Below, piece by piece: positions 1 through 5,309 of a stretch of 6,559 nucleotides of DNA. Position 1 is the stretch's first letter. Each line of letters starts with the position of its first letter. The notes under the pieces were generated by a model, which made no database searches, had not been told where the DNA came from, and saw only the letters and a list, made by a program, of their open reading frames with translations. This DNA is from Acidimicrobiaceae bacterium (GTDB taxonomy: Bacteria > Actinomycetota > Acidimicrobiia > Acidimicrobiales > RAAP-2): contig PLSY01000252.1 in assembly GCA_003164275.1 (NCBI GenBank), positions 1-6,559 of the forward strand, read 5' to 3'. The position numbers were made by a program, and so were the translations under genes.

Positions 1-73
1 CTCCAGGAAACCCAGGCCGGTTCACCGTGGAGAATTCCAACAACTGGCGATAGTCGGTGGCGTTCGGCGTTAT

Positions 74-700
74 CTATGGATGGTCCCCAAGGATCGACAC
101 GCCTTCTCCTTCGAGATCGACATGTGAAGCCTGGCGACCAGTCATTGCCAGGACTAGGGAGACAAGCGGTCCCGACACCTCTGGTCCTGTTCCGTGGGAC
201 CAGTCGCAATCTGTTGCGCGGAGGGACAAGCCGTCTATCCGCCGCTTTGCACCGATGAGGAGATTCGAGTTCTTCCAGCTGTCGGCAACCGCGATTAGTG
301 CGATCTCGGGCGACGTGTGTGTGAGTCCAAGCGGACGACGGATGTCTTCACCGTGAACAACTATCTCGCCCAGCATGGCCATCACCGGGGCAGGCGGATG
401 GTTGGTCGTCGTTGTCCGAGCGCGCAATCGACTTACCAGCTGGTCGGGACCAATCGCCGCAAGCCTCCTTGCAGCCCGGTCGGCGAAGACGTTGAAGCGG
501 AAGCCGGCCGAGATCATCTCCTTGTAGAAGTTCAAGGGCGTCTGTTCAGCGGCCGCCAGGACGTGGCCAGCGGTGTTCTGCACACTCCAACCGTCGCACC
601 ACGACCGACTTTCCCATTGGTCAGACGTAAGGGTCGACCACGTGTCAGCCAGGGCGGAGCGTTCCGAATGAATGTGCTTCCAGGTCTCCTCGGACTTCAT
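74..700 (-). CDS. Maleylpyruvate isomerase family (MDMPI/TIGR03083-type) mycothiol-dependent protein
   Basis: The 208-residue product looks like the actinobacterial MDMPI N-terminal/DinB-like superfamily, four-helix proteins that use a metal and often mycothiol for isomerisation or thiol-transfer chemistry. Seen: a W-C-D-G-W-S-V segment at about 34-40 leading to AGHVLAAAE, with H46 as the first putative metal ligand, then GEIVVHGEDIRR with E112-x3-H116 as the other two. This H...E-x3-H set matches the zinc site known in characterised mycothiol-dependent maleylpyruvate isomerase. The C-terminal DWSHGTGPEVSGP...LAMTGR segment is typical of TIGR03083 proteins, and the length is normal. The frame opens earlier at TTG 706, but that codon abuts the GGAAGGAA ribosome-binding site; ATG 700 lies 6 nt beyond it and is preferred. 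The gene is monocistronic here and diverges from the GH43 gene. The true substrate is unknown; many family members are unassigned. Confidence 0.85.
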   Translation of the reverse strand: MKSEETWKHIHSERSALADTWSTLTSDQWESRSWCDGWSVQNTAGHVLAAAEQTPLNFYKEMISAGFRFNVFADRAARRLAAIGPDQLVSRLRARTTTTNHPPAPVMAMLGEIVVHGEDIRRPLGLTHTSPEIALIAVADSWKNSNLLIGAKRRIDGLSLRATDCDWSHGTGPEVSGPLVSLVLAMTGRQASHVDLEGEGVSILGDHP

Positions 701-1125
701 CGCCAATTCCTTCCGGCCAGAGTTCGAACTGTCTTACCCTACCGATCGGAGGCAGAACCCGCTCGCTCGGCGTTCGAATAGTGGATCCGATCCGCAGCAA
801 GACCCATGGCGAGCTCCTCACTCCCCTGCCATGTCCGAGGGATCGTGGGACTCGCTCGGTCTCGGTGGGTCAGAAACCAACCACCCGACATCCCTATGTG
901 AACGCTCTCAACTAACCGTGGAAAACTGGGACCGTGCTCTCCGATCGTGCGTGGCGGCCACGTTCGTCGAATCTGGAAATCCATGTCGTCCCATAGCAGC
1001 CACGTTGTCACGCACTCAGTGTCGCAGCCGCAAGAGGGCGACCGTCCCCCACCCGAGGTCAGCGGGGCTGTTGCTGCTGGTGACTCTGGCGCGAGGGCGA
1101 GATCTGCCGGCGCCCTCGGTACCTC
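701..1125. other. Divergent intergenic region, no recognisable gene
   Basis: These 425 bp separate the 5' ends of two divergently read genes, so they should carry both promoters. I see no convincing sigma-70 pair for either gene. Visible structure is a perfect 10-bp palindrome AGTTCGAACT at 721-730 just upstream of the MDMPI ribosome-binding site, a second TTCGAA at 773-778, an 8-bp palindrome CCGATCGG at 742-749, and a direct repeat GCCACGTT at 957-964 and 999-1006 (42-bp spacing). Open frames crossing the region (plus 672-1262, minus 739-1011) show no family signature and are judged non-coding. Confidence 0.5.
707..714 (-). promoter_or_regulatory. Ribosome binding site of the MDMPI-family gene
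   Basis: Reading the minus strand, GGAAGGAA ends 6 nt before ATG 700 and directly touches the alternative TTG at 706. The spacing therefore selects the ATG as the start. Confidence 0.7.
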
Positions 1126-2871
1126 ATGAAGGGATCACTATCCCGAGGATCGGTCTGCCTTCTCGTGGTCGTCCTCGCCGCTGTCTTGGTCGGCGTGGCC
1201 TGGCACTCACCCCAGGCCGTCGCCGCCGGTTGGACCCCTTCCTACAATCAGGACTTTCCTGATCCCTCTGTCATGGTGGTCAACGGGAACTATTACGCGT
1301 ACTCCACGCAGGTCCAGGTCGAGAACGTACCGGGCACAACATCGTCTGATGGGGCCGACTGGACTGGCCGATCAGCCGACACGTTGCCCTCACTGCCATC
1401 CTGGGTGACTTCAGGGCACACATGGGCGCCTTCTGTGGCCCAGGATGTCAGTGGGCAGTTCGTTATGTACTACTCGGCACTCGACGGGTCCATTGGGGCC
1501 GAATGCCTGGGACGGGCGACATCTTCGTCGCCCAACGGCCCATTCGTAGACGACAACACTGCTCCAGTGCTCTGCCAGCCCTCCTTGGGCGGATCAATCG
1601 ATCCCGATATTTTCACTGGTGACGACGGACAGAGCTACCTGATCTGGAAAAATGACGGGAACACGGTGGGTCAGCCGACCTACTTATGGTCCGAGTCGCT
1701 TGACCACAATCTCCAGCTGCAGGGAACCCCTACGCCGCTTCTGGGTGACGACCAAGGATGGCAGGGTGACTCTATTGAAGGGCCAAACATGGTGCAGGCC
1801 CAAGGCACGTTCTACCTCTTCTATAGCGGAAACCTCTACGCAACAACCCACTACGCGATCGGGTTCGCCACCTGTAGCTCGCCACTTGGCCCCTGCACCG
1901 ACAGTCCGGAGAACCCGGTGCTGGTCAGCAGGCCCGGCATGTCGGGGCCAGGAGGTGTCTCGTTTTTCACCGGCTCCAATGGTCAGCTCATGATGGCGTT
2001 TGCCGCCTGGCCCGGTCCGGTCGGGTACCCGAATGGGGGGTATCGGGCGATGTATGTGGCCTCGGTTTCGTTCGAAAACGATGTACCTCTATTTGACCCG
2101 GTTGTTGCTTCCCCGAACGGGCAGGGATATTGGGAGATGGCGTCGGACGGTGGCGTCTTCGCCTTCGGAAGTGCTCCTTACGAGGGGTCGATGGGAGGCC
2201 TGTCGCTCAACGAGCCGATAGTGAGCACTGCAACGGACCTAAGCGGCGGGTACTGGCAGGTGGCCTCCGATGGAGGCGTCTTCGCCTTTGGCGCCGCCAA
2301 GTTTTACGGATCAATGGGCGCTTCGCATCTGAACTCGCCCATCGTCGGCATCGCCGCGACCCCTGATGATGGCGGATACTGGTTGGCGGCCGCCGATGGG
2401 GGCATTTTCGCCTTTGGCGATGCAGCCTTTTATGGATCCATGGCCGGAGCGCATCTTGAATCGCCTGTTGTAGGGATCGCCGGAGACCCAAGTACTGGTG
2501 GCTACTGGCTGGTGGGGGCCGATGGTGGCATCTTTGCCTTTGATGCCGGTTTCGACGGGTCGACCGGGGGCATCCACCTGGCACGATCCATCGTCGGCAT
2601 CAGCTCTACCGATGATGGCGGCGGCTACTGGCTCGTCGCCTCCGATGGCGGCATCTTCGCCTTCGGGAACGCGGCCTTCTACGGATCCCTGGGAGGGCGG
2701 ACCCTGAGTGCTCCTGTGGTTGGCATCTCCGCGTCGCCCGACGGTGGCGGCTATCGGCTCGTGGCCTCTGACGGCGGGATCTTCAGTTTCGGAGACGCCG
2801 CGTTCGAGGGGTCGATGGGCGGACGACCGCTCAACGCACGGGTGCTCTCGGTCGGCACTGCTTGGAAGTGA
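1126..2871 (+). CDS. Secreted GH43-fold glycoside hydrolase fused to six beta-propeller-like repeats
   Basis: The 581-residue protein starts with an export signal: a short basic start (MKGSLSRG), a hydrophobic core at about 9-25, and a probable signal peptidase I site after AVAA near residue 34. Residues about 38-322 resemble a five-bladed GH43 catalytic domain (arabinanase/xylosidase type, acting on arabinose- or xylose-containing polysaccharide). D46 in FPDPSV is the likely base, HTWAPSV (98-104) is a family hallmark, D159 in SIDPDIF is the likely pKa modulator, and E218 in SIEGP is the likely general acid. At the position where many GH43 enzymes have a GPGH motif with a metal-binding His, this protein reads SGPGGVSF (273-280). 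From about 325 the chain passes with no linker into six repeats of 40-42 residues ending at the stop. ATG 1126 is chosen because it places the signal peptide correctly; the ribosome-binding site is weak. There is no lipobox or cell-wall anchor, so it is probably released. Substrate specificity is not determinable; a non-hydrolytic sugar-binding role is possible. Confidence 0.92.
   Translation: MKGSLSRGSVCLLVVVLAAVLVGVAWHSPQAVAAGWTPSYNQDFPDPSVMVVNGNYYAYSTQVQVENVPGTTSSDGADWTGRSADTLPSLPSWVTSGHTWAPSVAQDVSGQFVMYYSALDGSIGAECLGRATSSSPNGPFVDDNTAPVLCQPSLGGSIDPDIFTGDDGQSYLIWKNDGNTVGQPTYLWSESLDHNLQLQGTPTPLLGDDQGWQGDSIEGPNMVQAQGTFYLFYSGNLYATTHYAIGFATCSSPLGPCTDSPENPVLVSRPGMSGPGGVSFFTGSNGQLMMAFAAWPGPVGYPNGGYRAMYVASVSFENDVPLFDPVVASPNGQGYWEMASDGGVFAFGSAPYEGSMGGLSLNEPIVSTATDLSGGYWQVASDGGVFAFGAAKFYGSMGASHLNSPIVGIAATPDDGGYWLAAADGGIFAFGDAAFYGSMAGAHLESPVVGIAGDPSTGGYWLVGADGGIFAFDAGFDGSTGGIHLARSIVGISSTDDGGGYWLVASDGGIFAFGNAAFYGSLGGRTLSAPVVGISASPDGGGYRLVASDGGIFSFGDAAFEGSMGGRPLNARVLSVGTAWK
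2125..2868 (+). repeat. Six tandem coding repeats (about 42 aa each, GYWLVASDGGIFAFGDA type)
   Basis: Repeat units, counted from each GYW, are 2125-2247, 2248-2373, 2374-2499, 2500-2622, 2623-2748 and 2749-2868, coding 41, 42, 42, 41, 42 and 40 residues. The consensus is GYWLVASDGGIFAFGDAAFY followed by GSMGG-x3-L-x2-PIVGIAATPDDG. The phase of short strands and tight Gly/Asp turns suggests four strands per unit, i.e. a beta-propeller blade. A lone PVVASPNGQ strand precedes unit 1, and unit 6 ends on the matching ARVLSVGTAWK, giving seven copies of that strand against six of the others. Unit 4 is one residue short and atypical (FAFDAGFDGS), and unit 6 has Arg for the conserved Trp (GYR). Codon choice differs between units, so the array is not a recent duplication. 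The fold and any ligand are inferred. Confidence 0.88.
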
Positions 2872-3459
2872 CCAAGCCTGGCGCCTCACCCAGGACGTCT
2901 CGAGCAGACTGCTCGAACAGCGGCCATATGCCGAGATCCGAGTGCCAAATACCAGGAAGGTACGGCGCTCCCGACCCCACTAATTGACTGAGACGGAGCA
3001 AGGTTCCAGTGGGTGGGAGGTCCCTCACCTCAGCGCCGCTTCTCCTAGCCCCACTGCGCCATCGAGGTCCGTGGCAGCGTCCTCCGCCGGAGGTGGAAGG
3101 ACATAGCTCGCGGCGAGGGTGGCGTGCGCCGTACCGGCATGAAGATTGACCGGTCCCAAGTCGTCGGTGACGGAGTCGTCATTCAGAACTCGCGTGACGG
3201 CATCGTCGCCACGGACTCCTGGTCGAGATGGCCGGGGCGGTAATCGCCTAGAGGAGCTCGTCCAACCCAGCCAGCAGGAACCGAACGAGAAGAGCGGCTG
3301 ACGTTCCGATTGGGCGCACGGTTGACCGGAAGCAGCCTGCCCCGTCAAGCCAAGGTGCCACCCGATGGATCACCGCTCCGGCGTTTGGTCACGCCCCCCT
3401 GATCCCGTTGAGACCACGTCGGGGTCGGCACACTGCGGATCGTCCCAGACGGAAGGCCA
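2872..3459. other. 588-bp region without a recognised gene
   Basis: Lies between the 3' ends of two convergent genes (GH43 on plus, the DHFR-like gene on minus). It contains the inverted repeat at 2900-2916 and a short palindrome CCTCCGCCGGAGG at 3081-3093. The minus strand holds an open frame 3025-3348 whose downstream half (about 3025-3230) uses GC-rich, gene-like codons and includes VNLHAGTAHATLAASY, but it has no clear ribosome-binding site and I recognise no family in it. It may be a decayed gene end or chance. No tRNA or insertion sequence was seen. Confidence 0.4.
2900..2916 (+). terminator. Inverted repeat after the GH43 gene, possible terminator or operator
   Basis: TCGAGCAGACTGCTCGA is a perfect inverted repeat (8-bp arms around one base) starting 28 bases after the GH43 stop codon. 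As RNA it could form a 6-bp stem with an AGACT loop. No U-run follows, so if it is a terminator it is not a canonical intrinsic one. A protein-binding palindrome is the alternative. Confidence 0.3.
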
Positions 3460-3460
3460 T
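3389..3460 (-). CDS. Possible 23-residue ORF overlapping the DHFR-like stop
   Basis: The TGA of the DHFR-like gene overlaps an ATG as TGATG (the A of TGA at 3460 is the A of ATG), exactly as at the ABM/cupin junction. The frame from that ATG encodes MAFRLGRSAVCRPRRGLNGI plus three more residues before TGA at 3391-3389. It is Arg-rich with no known motif. It may be a chance overlap or the head of a fourth cluster gene that has since been lost. Confidence 0.15.
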   Translation of the reverse strand: MAFRLGRSAVCRPRRGLNGIRGA

Positions 3461-4017
3461 CACTGAGTGATGCAGTAGTGAAGGTGAGCCACTCCGCTGC
3501 CGAAGCGCCGCTCATTGAGCAGCTGAAGGTCGAGGCGCTCGTGCGTGGGGAGGGCGTGTTTGCCGCCTCCCAGCACGATTGGCCAGAAGAACAAATGACA
3601 CTCGTCCACCAGGCCCGCCCCAAACGCCTGTGCAGCGAGATCAGCTCCGCCCACCGTGAGATCCTGCGTTTCGCCAGCCTTCATCTGCCGAATCGCCTCG
3701 ACGTCGAACTCCCGCTCAAGGGTGGTCCTCCCGCTCGACACCGACGCCAGGGTCGTCGAGAACACGACCTTTTCGGCCGCCCGCCAGATGTTGGTGAAGT
3801 CCACGACCCAGGGCGGCTGGTCGGCGATGGGTGCGGTCTCCCAGAAGATCATCGCCTCATACATGCGGCGTCCGTAGAGATAGATGCCGACCGAGCGCTC
3901 AAGGTCGTTGATGACACTGAAATACTCCTCATCAGGGTCACCCCAATCGATGCCTCCGTCCCGATCCTCGGTGTAACCGTCGAGTGACGTGTTCGCCACG
4001 TAGATGAGCTTGGCCAT
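3460..4017 (-). CDS. Dihydrofolate reductase family protein (RibD C-terminal-like domain)
   Basis: The 185-residue product has the single-domain DHFR/RibD-C fold seen in many small actinobacterial NAD(P)H-dependent reductases of unknown substrate. Seen: KLIYVANTSLDGY at 3-15 (first strand and SLDG turn), YGRRMYE at 48-54, EKVVFSTTL at 82-90, the nucleotide-binding DLTVGGADLAAQ at 119-130, and GLVDECHLFFWPIVLGGGK at 135-153, all in the usual family order and spacing. Length is normal. ATG 4017 is chosen because GGAGGTG lies 5 nt upstream and the family's first strand starts there. The open frame runs on to 4266, but that extension is remnant SDR sequence. It is the last recognisable gene of the leftward cluster. 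These proteins rarely act as true folate DHFR; a quinone- or pathway-specific reductase is as likely. Confidence 0.88.
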   Translation of the reverse strand: MAKLIYVANTSLDGYTEDRDGGIDWGDPDEEYFSVINDLERSVGIYLYGRRMYEAMIFWETAPIADQPPWVVDFTNIWRAAEKVVFSTTLASVSSGRTTLEREFDVEAIRQMKAGETQDLTVGGADLAAQAFGAGLVDECHLFFWPIVLGGGKHALPTHERLDLQLLNERRFGSGVAHLHYCITQ

Positions 4018-4022
4018 GGTGA

Positions 4023-4029
4023 CACCTCC
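4023..4029 (-). promoter_or_regulatory. Strong ribosome binding site of the DHFR-like gene
   Basis: Minus-strand GGAGGTG with a 5-nt spacer to ATG 4017. It fixes the start and shows the gene can be translated on its own even though the SDR upstream is dead. Confidence 0.75.
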
Positions 4030-4030
4030 G

Positions 4031-4374
4031 ACCGGCACCTCCCCCAAGATAGTTCGCACTGACCGCTCCGGACTGCCGCCGACAAGCTTGACCGTTATTG
4101 CGATGGCGGCTGTTATGTCGAAGCCATGGAGAGCGATCGGAATGGGAGGAAGGCAGTGGTCACCAGGTTGTACACCTGGTCGATGCCGGCAAGGGCGGCG
4201 CCGATTGTGGTCGGTTGTCGAGCATGACGGCGAGTCCTCGTGTCGTCCCGCCGATTTCGGCCGCAACCTCTTGAGCCCGCTTAGGGTTGCGGTTGGTGAT
4301 GATCACGTCGTCACCTTGCTCGGCGATGAATCGCCCGGGTCCGCTGCTAGCGCTACCAGCAGTGAGGTAGCCAC
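4031..4374 (-). pseudogene. Frameshifted, 3'-truncated short-chain dehydrogenase/reductase (SDR) remnant
   Basis: SDR-like sequence continues across three minus-strand frames. It seems to begin at GTG 4374 (AAAGGGA lies 8 nt upstream) with VATSLL. It moves to a second frame with GSASSGPGRFIAEQGDDVII, a Rossmann GxxxGxG-like turn, followed by TNRNPKRAQEVAAEIGG. Near 4206-4220 it shifts to a third frame, TIGAALAGIDQVYNLVTTAF (from 4205), and around 4120-4145 it returns to the first frame with FDITAAIAITVKLVGGSPE. Each switch equals a net -1 shift. The homology then stops just before the DHFR-like gene, so the C-terminal half with the SDR YxxxK active site is absent. An intact SDR is about 230-250 residues; only about 110 are represented. 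In the cluster it sits third, between cupin and DHFR-like genes. The SDR assignment rests on remembered family patterns, and assembly indels could mimic some of the shifts, but not the truncation. Confidence 0.65.
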
Positions 4375-4403
4375 GTCTGATGTCCCTTTCGTTTTTGCCG
4401 GGG

Positions 4404-4916
4404 CTAGTGGAGGGAAGTGATCTGCTCGATGTCGTACCGGGCGCGAAGATCGGCCACAGCATCGGCGTCCGGTCGGCCCTTGCTTTCCTCCATGATCGCC
4501 ATGAGCTCATCGAAGTAGTTCTCGTGGCCACCGGGAACTGAGGATTGGAAAAAGACCTTCACCGGCTGGTCGGTCGAGTTGCTGAAGGCATGCGGAACGC
4601 CTGGGGGCACGAACATGAACGCGCCTGGTCCGCCGGTGACGAACGTCTGTCCCGTTGGCGATTCCCACGAATGCCAATCGCCGACAGCGCGATCGATCGG
4701 CTCGAACGCCAGGACGTCGAGCTGGCCTTCAATGACGTAGAAGATCTCTTCGCCGGTGCCATGCACGTGAGCGCCGACATCAAACCCTGCTCCAATGACG
4801 ATCTCGAAGGTCGATGTCAACGCCGGGTGGTCCATGGTCATCTTGACCGTTGCGTCGAGGCTGCCGCCGACTATTCGACGTCCCGCACCGGGCGGGTGGA
4901 TTACGCCGCCCGACAT
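4404..4916 (-). CDS. Single-domain cupin protein
   Basis: The 170-residue protein is a small metal-binding beta-barrel of the cupin superfamily (many are isomerases, dioxygenases or binding proteins). Both signature motifs are complete. Motif 1 runs from G44 through H50-V-H52 to E57 and G64 (GFDVGAHVHGTGEEIFYVIEG). Motif 2 is G98-x5-P104-x-G106-x2-H109-x3-N113 (GAFMFVPPGVPHAFSN). H50, H52, E57 and H109 would hold the metal. A C-terminal helical tail (about 131-170) follows, with FDELMAIMEESKGRPDADAV. The start is ATG 4916, whose A is shared with the TGA of the upstream ABM gene (TGATG). There is no separate ribosome-binding site, so translation is probably coupled. The open frame extends to 5204, but that part merely shadows the ABM gene. 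The reaction is unknown; the company of a monooxygenase and reductases suggests metabolism of an oxygenated small molecule. Confidence 0.9.
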   Translation of the reverse strand: MSGGVIHPPGAGRRIVGGSLDATVKMTMDHPALTSTFEIVIGAGFDVGAHVHGTGEEIFYVIEGQLDVLAFEPIDRAVGDWHSWESPTGQTFVTGGPGAFMFVPPGVPHAFSNSTDQPVKVFFQSSVPGGHENYFDELMAIMEESKGRPDADAVADLRARYDIEQITSLH

Positions 4917-5191
4917 CAGGCGCGGGTGGTGATCTTGGTGATCCGCCGGGTTGTGATAGTCGGCGGTGTTGCCCCTGGCGGCATGGCTGGCGCCACGTGG
5001 CCAGCAAACCAGGCACGGTGGGCTGCCTCGGACTCCCAAAGTTCGTCGACCTGGAATCCACCGTCGGTCGGGCCGGCGGCGTGGGCGATGAACCCGTCTG
5101 TCGCCTGAAGTCGGGGCAACAGCGCCGCCGTTAGCTGTTCGTAGTCGCCCTGGGTGGTTCCTGGCATGTCGCTGGTAATCATGATTGTCAT
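4916..5191 (-). CDS. Small ABM-like (antibiotic biosynthesis monooxygenase superfamily) protein
   Basis: The 91-residue product resembles short dimeric alpha/beta-barrel proteins of the ABM superfamily, which oxidise quinol-type or polyketide substrates or simply bind them. Seen: MTIMITSDMPGTTQGDYEQL (first strand and helix), LLPRLQATDGFIAHAAGPTDGG with the PGF-like turn (here DGF, 32-34), GFQVDELWESEAAHRAWF at 45-62 (the strand plus W-x-S-x2-A-H helix typical of the family), and a closing HVAPAMPPGATPPTITTRRI. Length matches the family. ATG 5191 is supported by GGGAGGA with a 4-nt spacer. It is the first gene of the leftward cluster, overlaps the cupin by one base, and starts 118 bp from the divergent lysR, so it is the probable target of that regulator. 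Catalytic residues are not conserved in this family, so activity is not provable here. Confidence 0.82.
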   Translation of the reverse strand: MTIMITSDMPGTTQGDYEQLTAALLPRLQATDGFIAHAAGPTDGGFQVDELWESEAAHRAWFAGHVAPAMPPGATPPTITTRRITKITTRA

Positions 5192-5195
5192 CTGG

Positions 5196-5202
5196 TCCTC
5201 CC
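5196..5202 (-). promoter_or_regulatory. Ribosome binding site of the ABM-like gene
   Basis: Minus-strand GGGAGGA, spacer of 4 nt to ATG 5191. It rules out the longer upstream frame that opens near 5260. Confidence 0.72.
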
Positions 5203-5265
5203 AAACGTTCGTCTGCGGTGCTCGCGAGGAGCGTAAGTCCGCTGGGCTACCAAGGAACAACAGTT

Positions 5266-5307
5266 TCTAGCGATCGCATCTATTGACGGGATCAATGGGT
5301 CGCTAGA
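5266..5307. promoter_or_regulatory. Outer 8-bp inverted repeat in the divergent control region
   Basis: TCTAGCGA (5266-5273) and its exact inverse TCGCTAGA (5300-5307) are 26 bp apart and enclose the T-N11-A box. The right arm overlaps the likely lysR -10 element, so a bound protein would block or reshape that promoter. The left arm also contains part of the palindrome GCGATCGC (5270-5277). Confidence 0.5.
5282..5296. promoter_or_regulatory. LysR-type T-N11-A operator box
   Basis: ATTGA-CGGGA-TCAAT is an interrupted dyad fitting the T-N11-A consensus of LysR-type regulators (TTGACGGGATCAA is 13 bases starting T and ending A). It lies in the 118 bp between the LysR gene and the cluster read the other way, the usual place for the site through which a LysR protein represses itself and activates its neighbour. 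Functional assignment is inference from motif plus position. Confidence 0.6.
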
Positions 5308-5309
5308 GT
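5283..5309 (+). promoter_or_regulatory. Likely lysR promoter giving a leaderless transcript
   Basis: TTGACG (5283-5288) resembles a -35 and TAGAGT (5304-5309) fits the actinobacterial TANNNT -10; the 15-bp gap is shorter than usual. A start point 6-7 nt past the -10 would fall on the second ATG (5316). No ribosome-binding site precedes either ATG, which fits leaderless translation. The -35 lies inside the T-N11-A box, implying autorepression. Confidence 0.4.

Noticed and set aside
739..1011. 90-codon minus-strand open frame upstream of the MDMPI-type gene
   Set aside because: Composition looks random, with no motif or ribosome-binding site.
672..1262. Long plus-strand open frame running across the intergenic region into the GH43 gene
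   Set aside because: No family pattern and no ribosome-binding site, and it overlaps the GH43 signal peptide in another frame.
1126..2871. Lipoprotein reading of the GH43 signal peptide because of Cys 11
   Set aside because: The Cys is at the start of the hydrophobic core, not at a lipobox near the cleavage site.
2207..2889. Long minus-strand open frames antisense to the GH43 repeats
   Set aside because: Mirror frames produced by the repetitive GC-biased codons of the repeats; they recur with the same 42-codon period.
2900..2916. LexA (SOS) box
   Set aside because: Arms are TCGAGC/GCTCGA with a 5-base gap rather than TCGAAC/GTTCGA with 4, and it lies behind a gene, not before one.
3478..3987. 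169-codon plus-strand open frame
   Set aside because: Antisense shadow of the DHFR-like gene, which has the real family motifs and ribosome-binding site.
4018..4266. N-terminal extension of the DHFR-like protein
   Set aside because: The strong ribosome-binding site sits before ATG 4017, and part of the extension is the last segment of the SDR remnant in the same frame.
4917..5204. N-terminal extension of the cupin protein
   Set aside because: His/Arg/Pro-rich shadow of the ABM-like gene; the cupin fold starts after ATG 4916.
5270..5277. Palindrome GCGATCGC as a separate operator
   Set aside because: Common 8-mer in GC-rich genomes, overlapping one arm of the longer inverted repeat; not separately supported.
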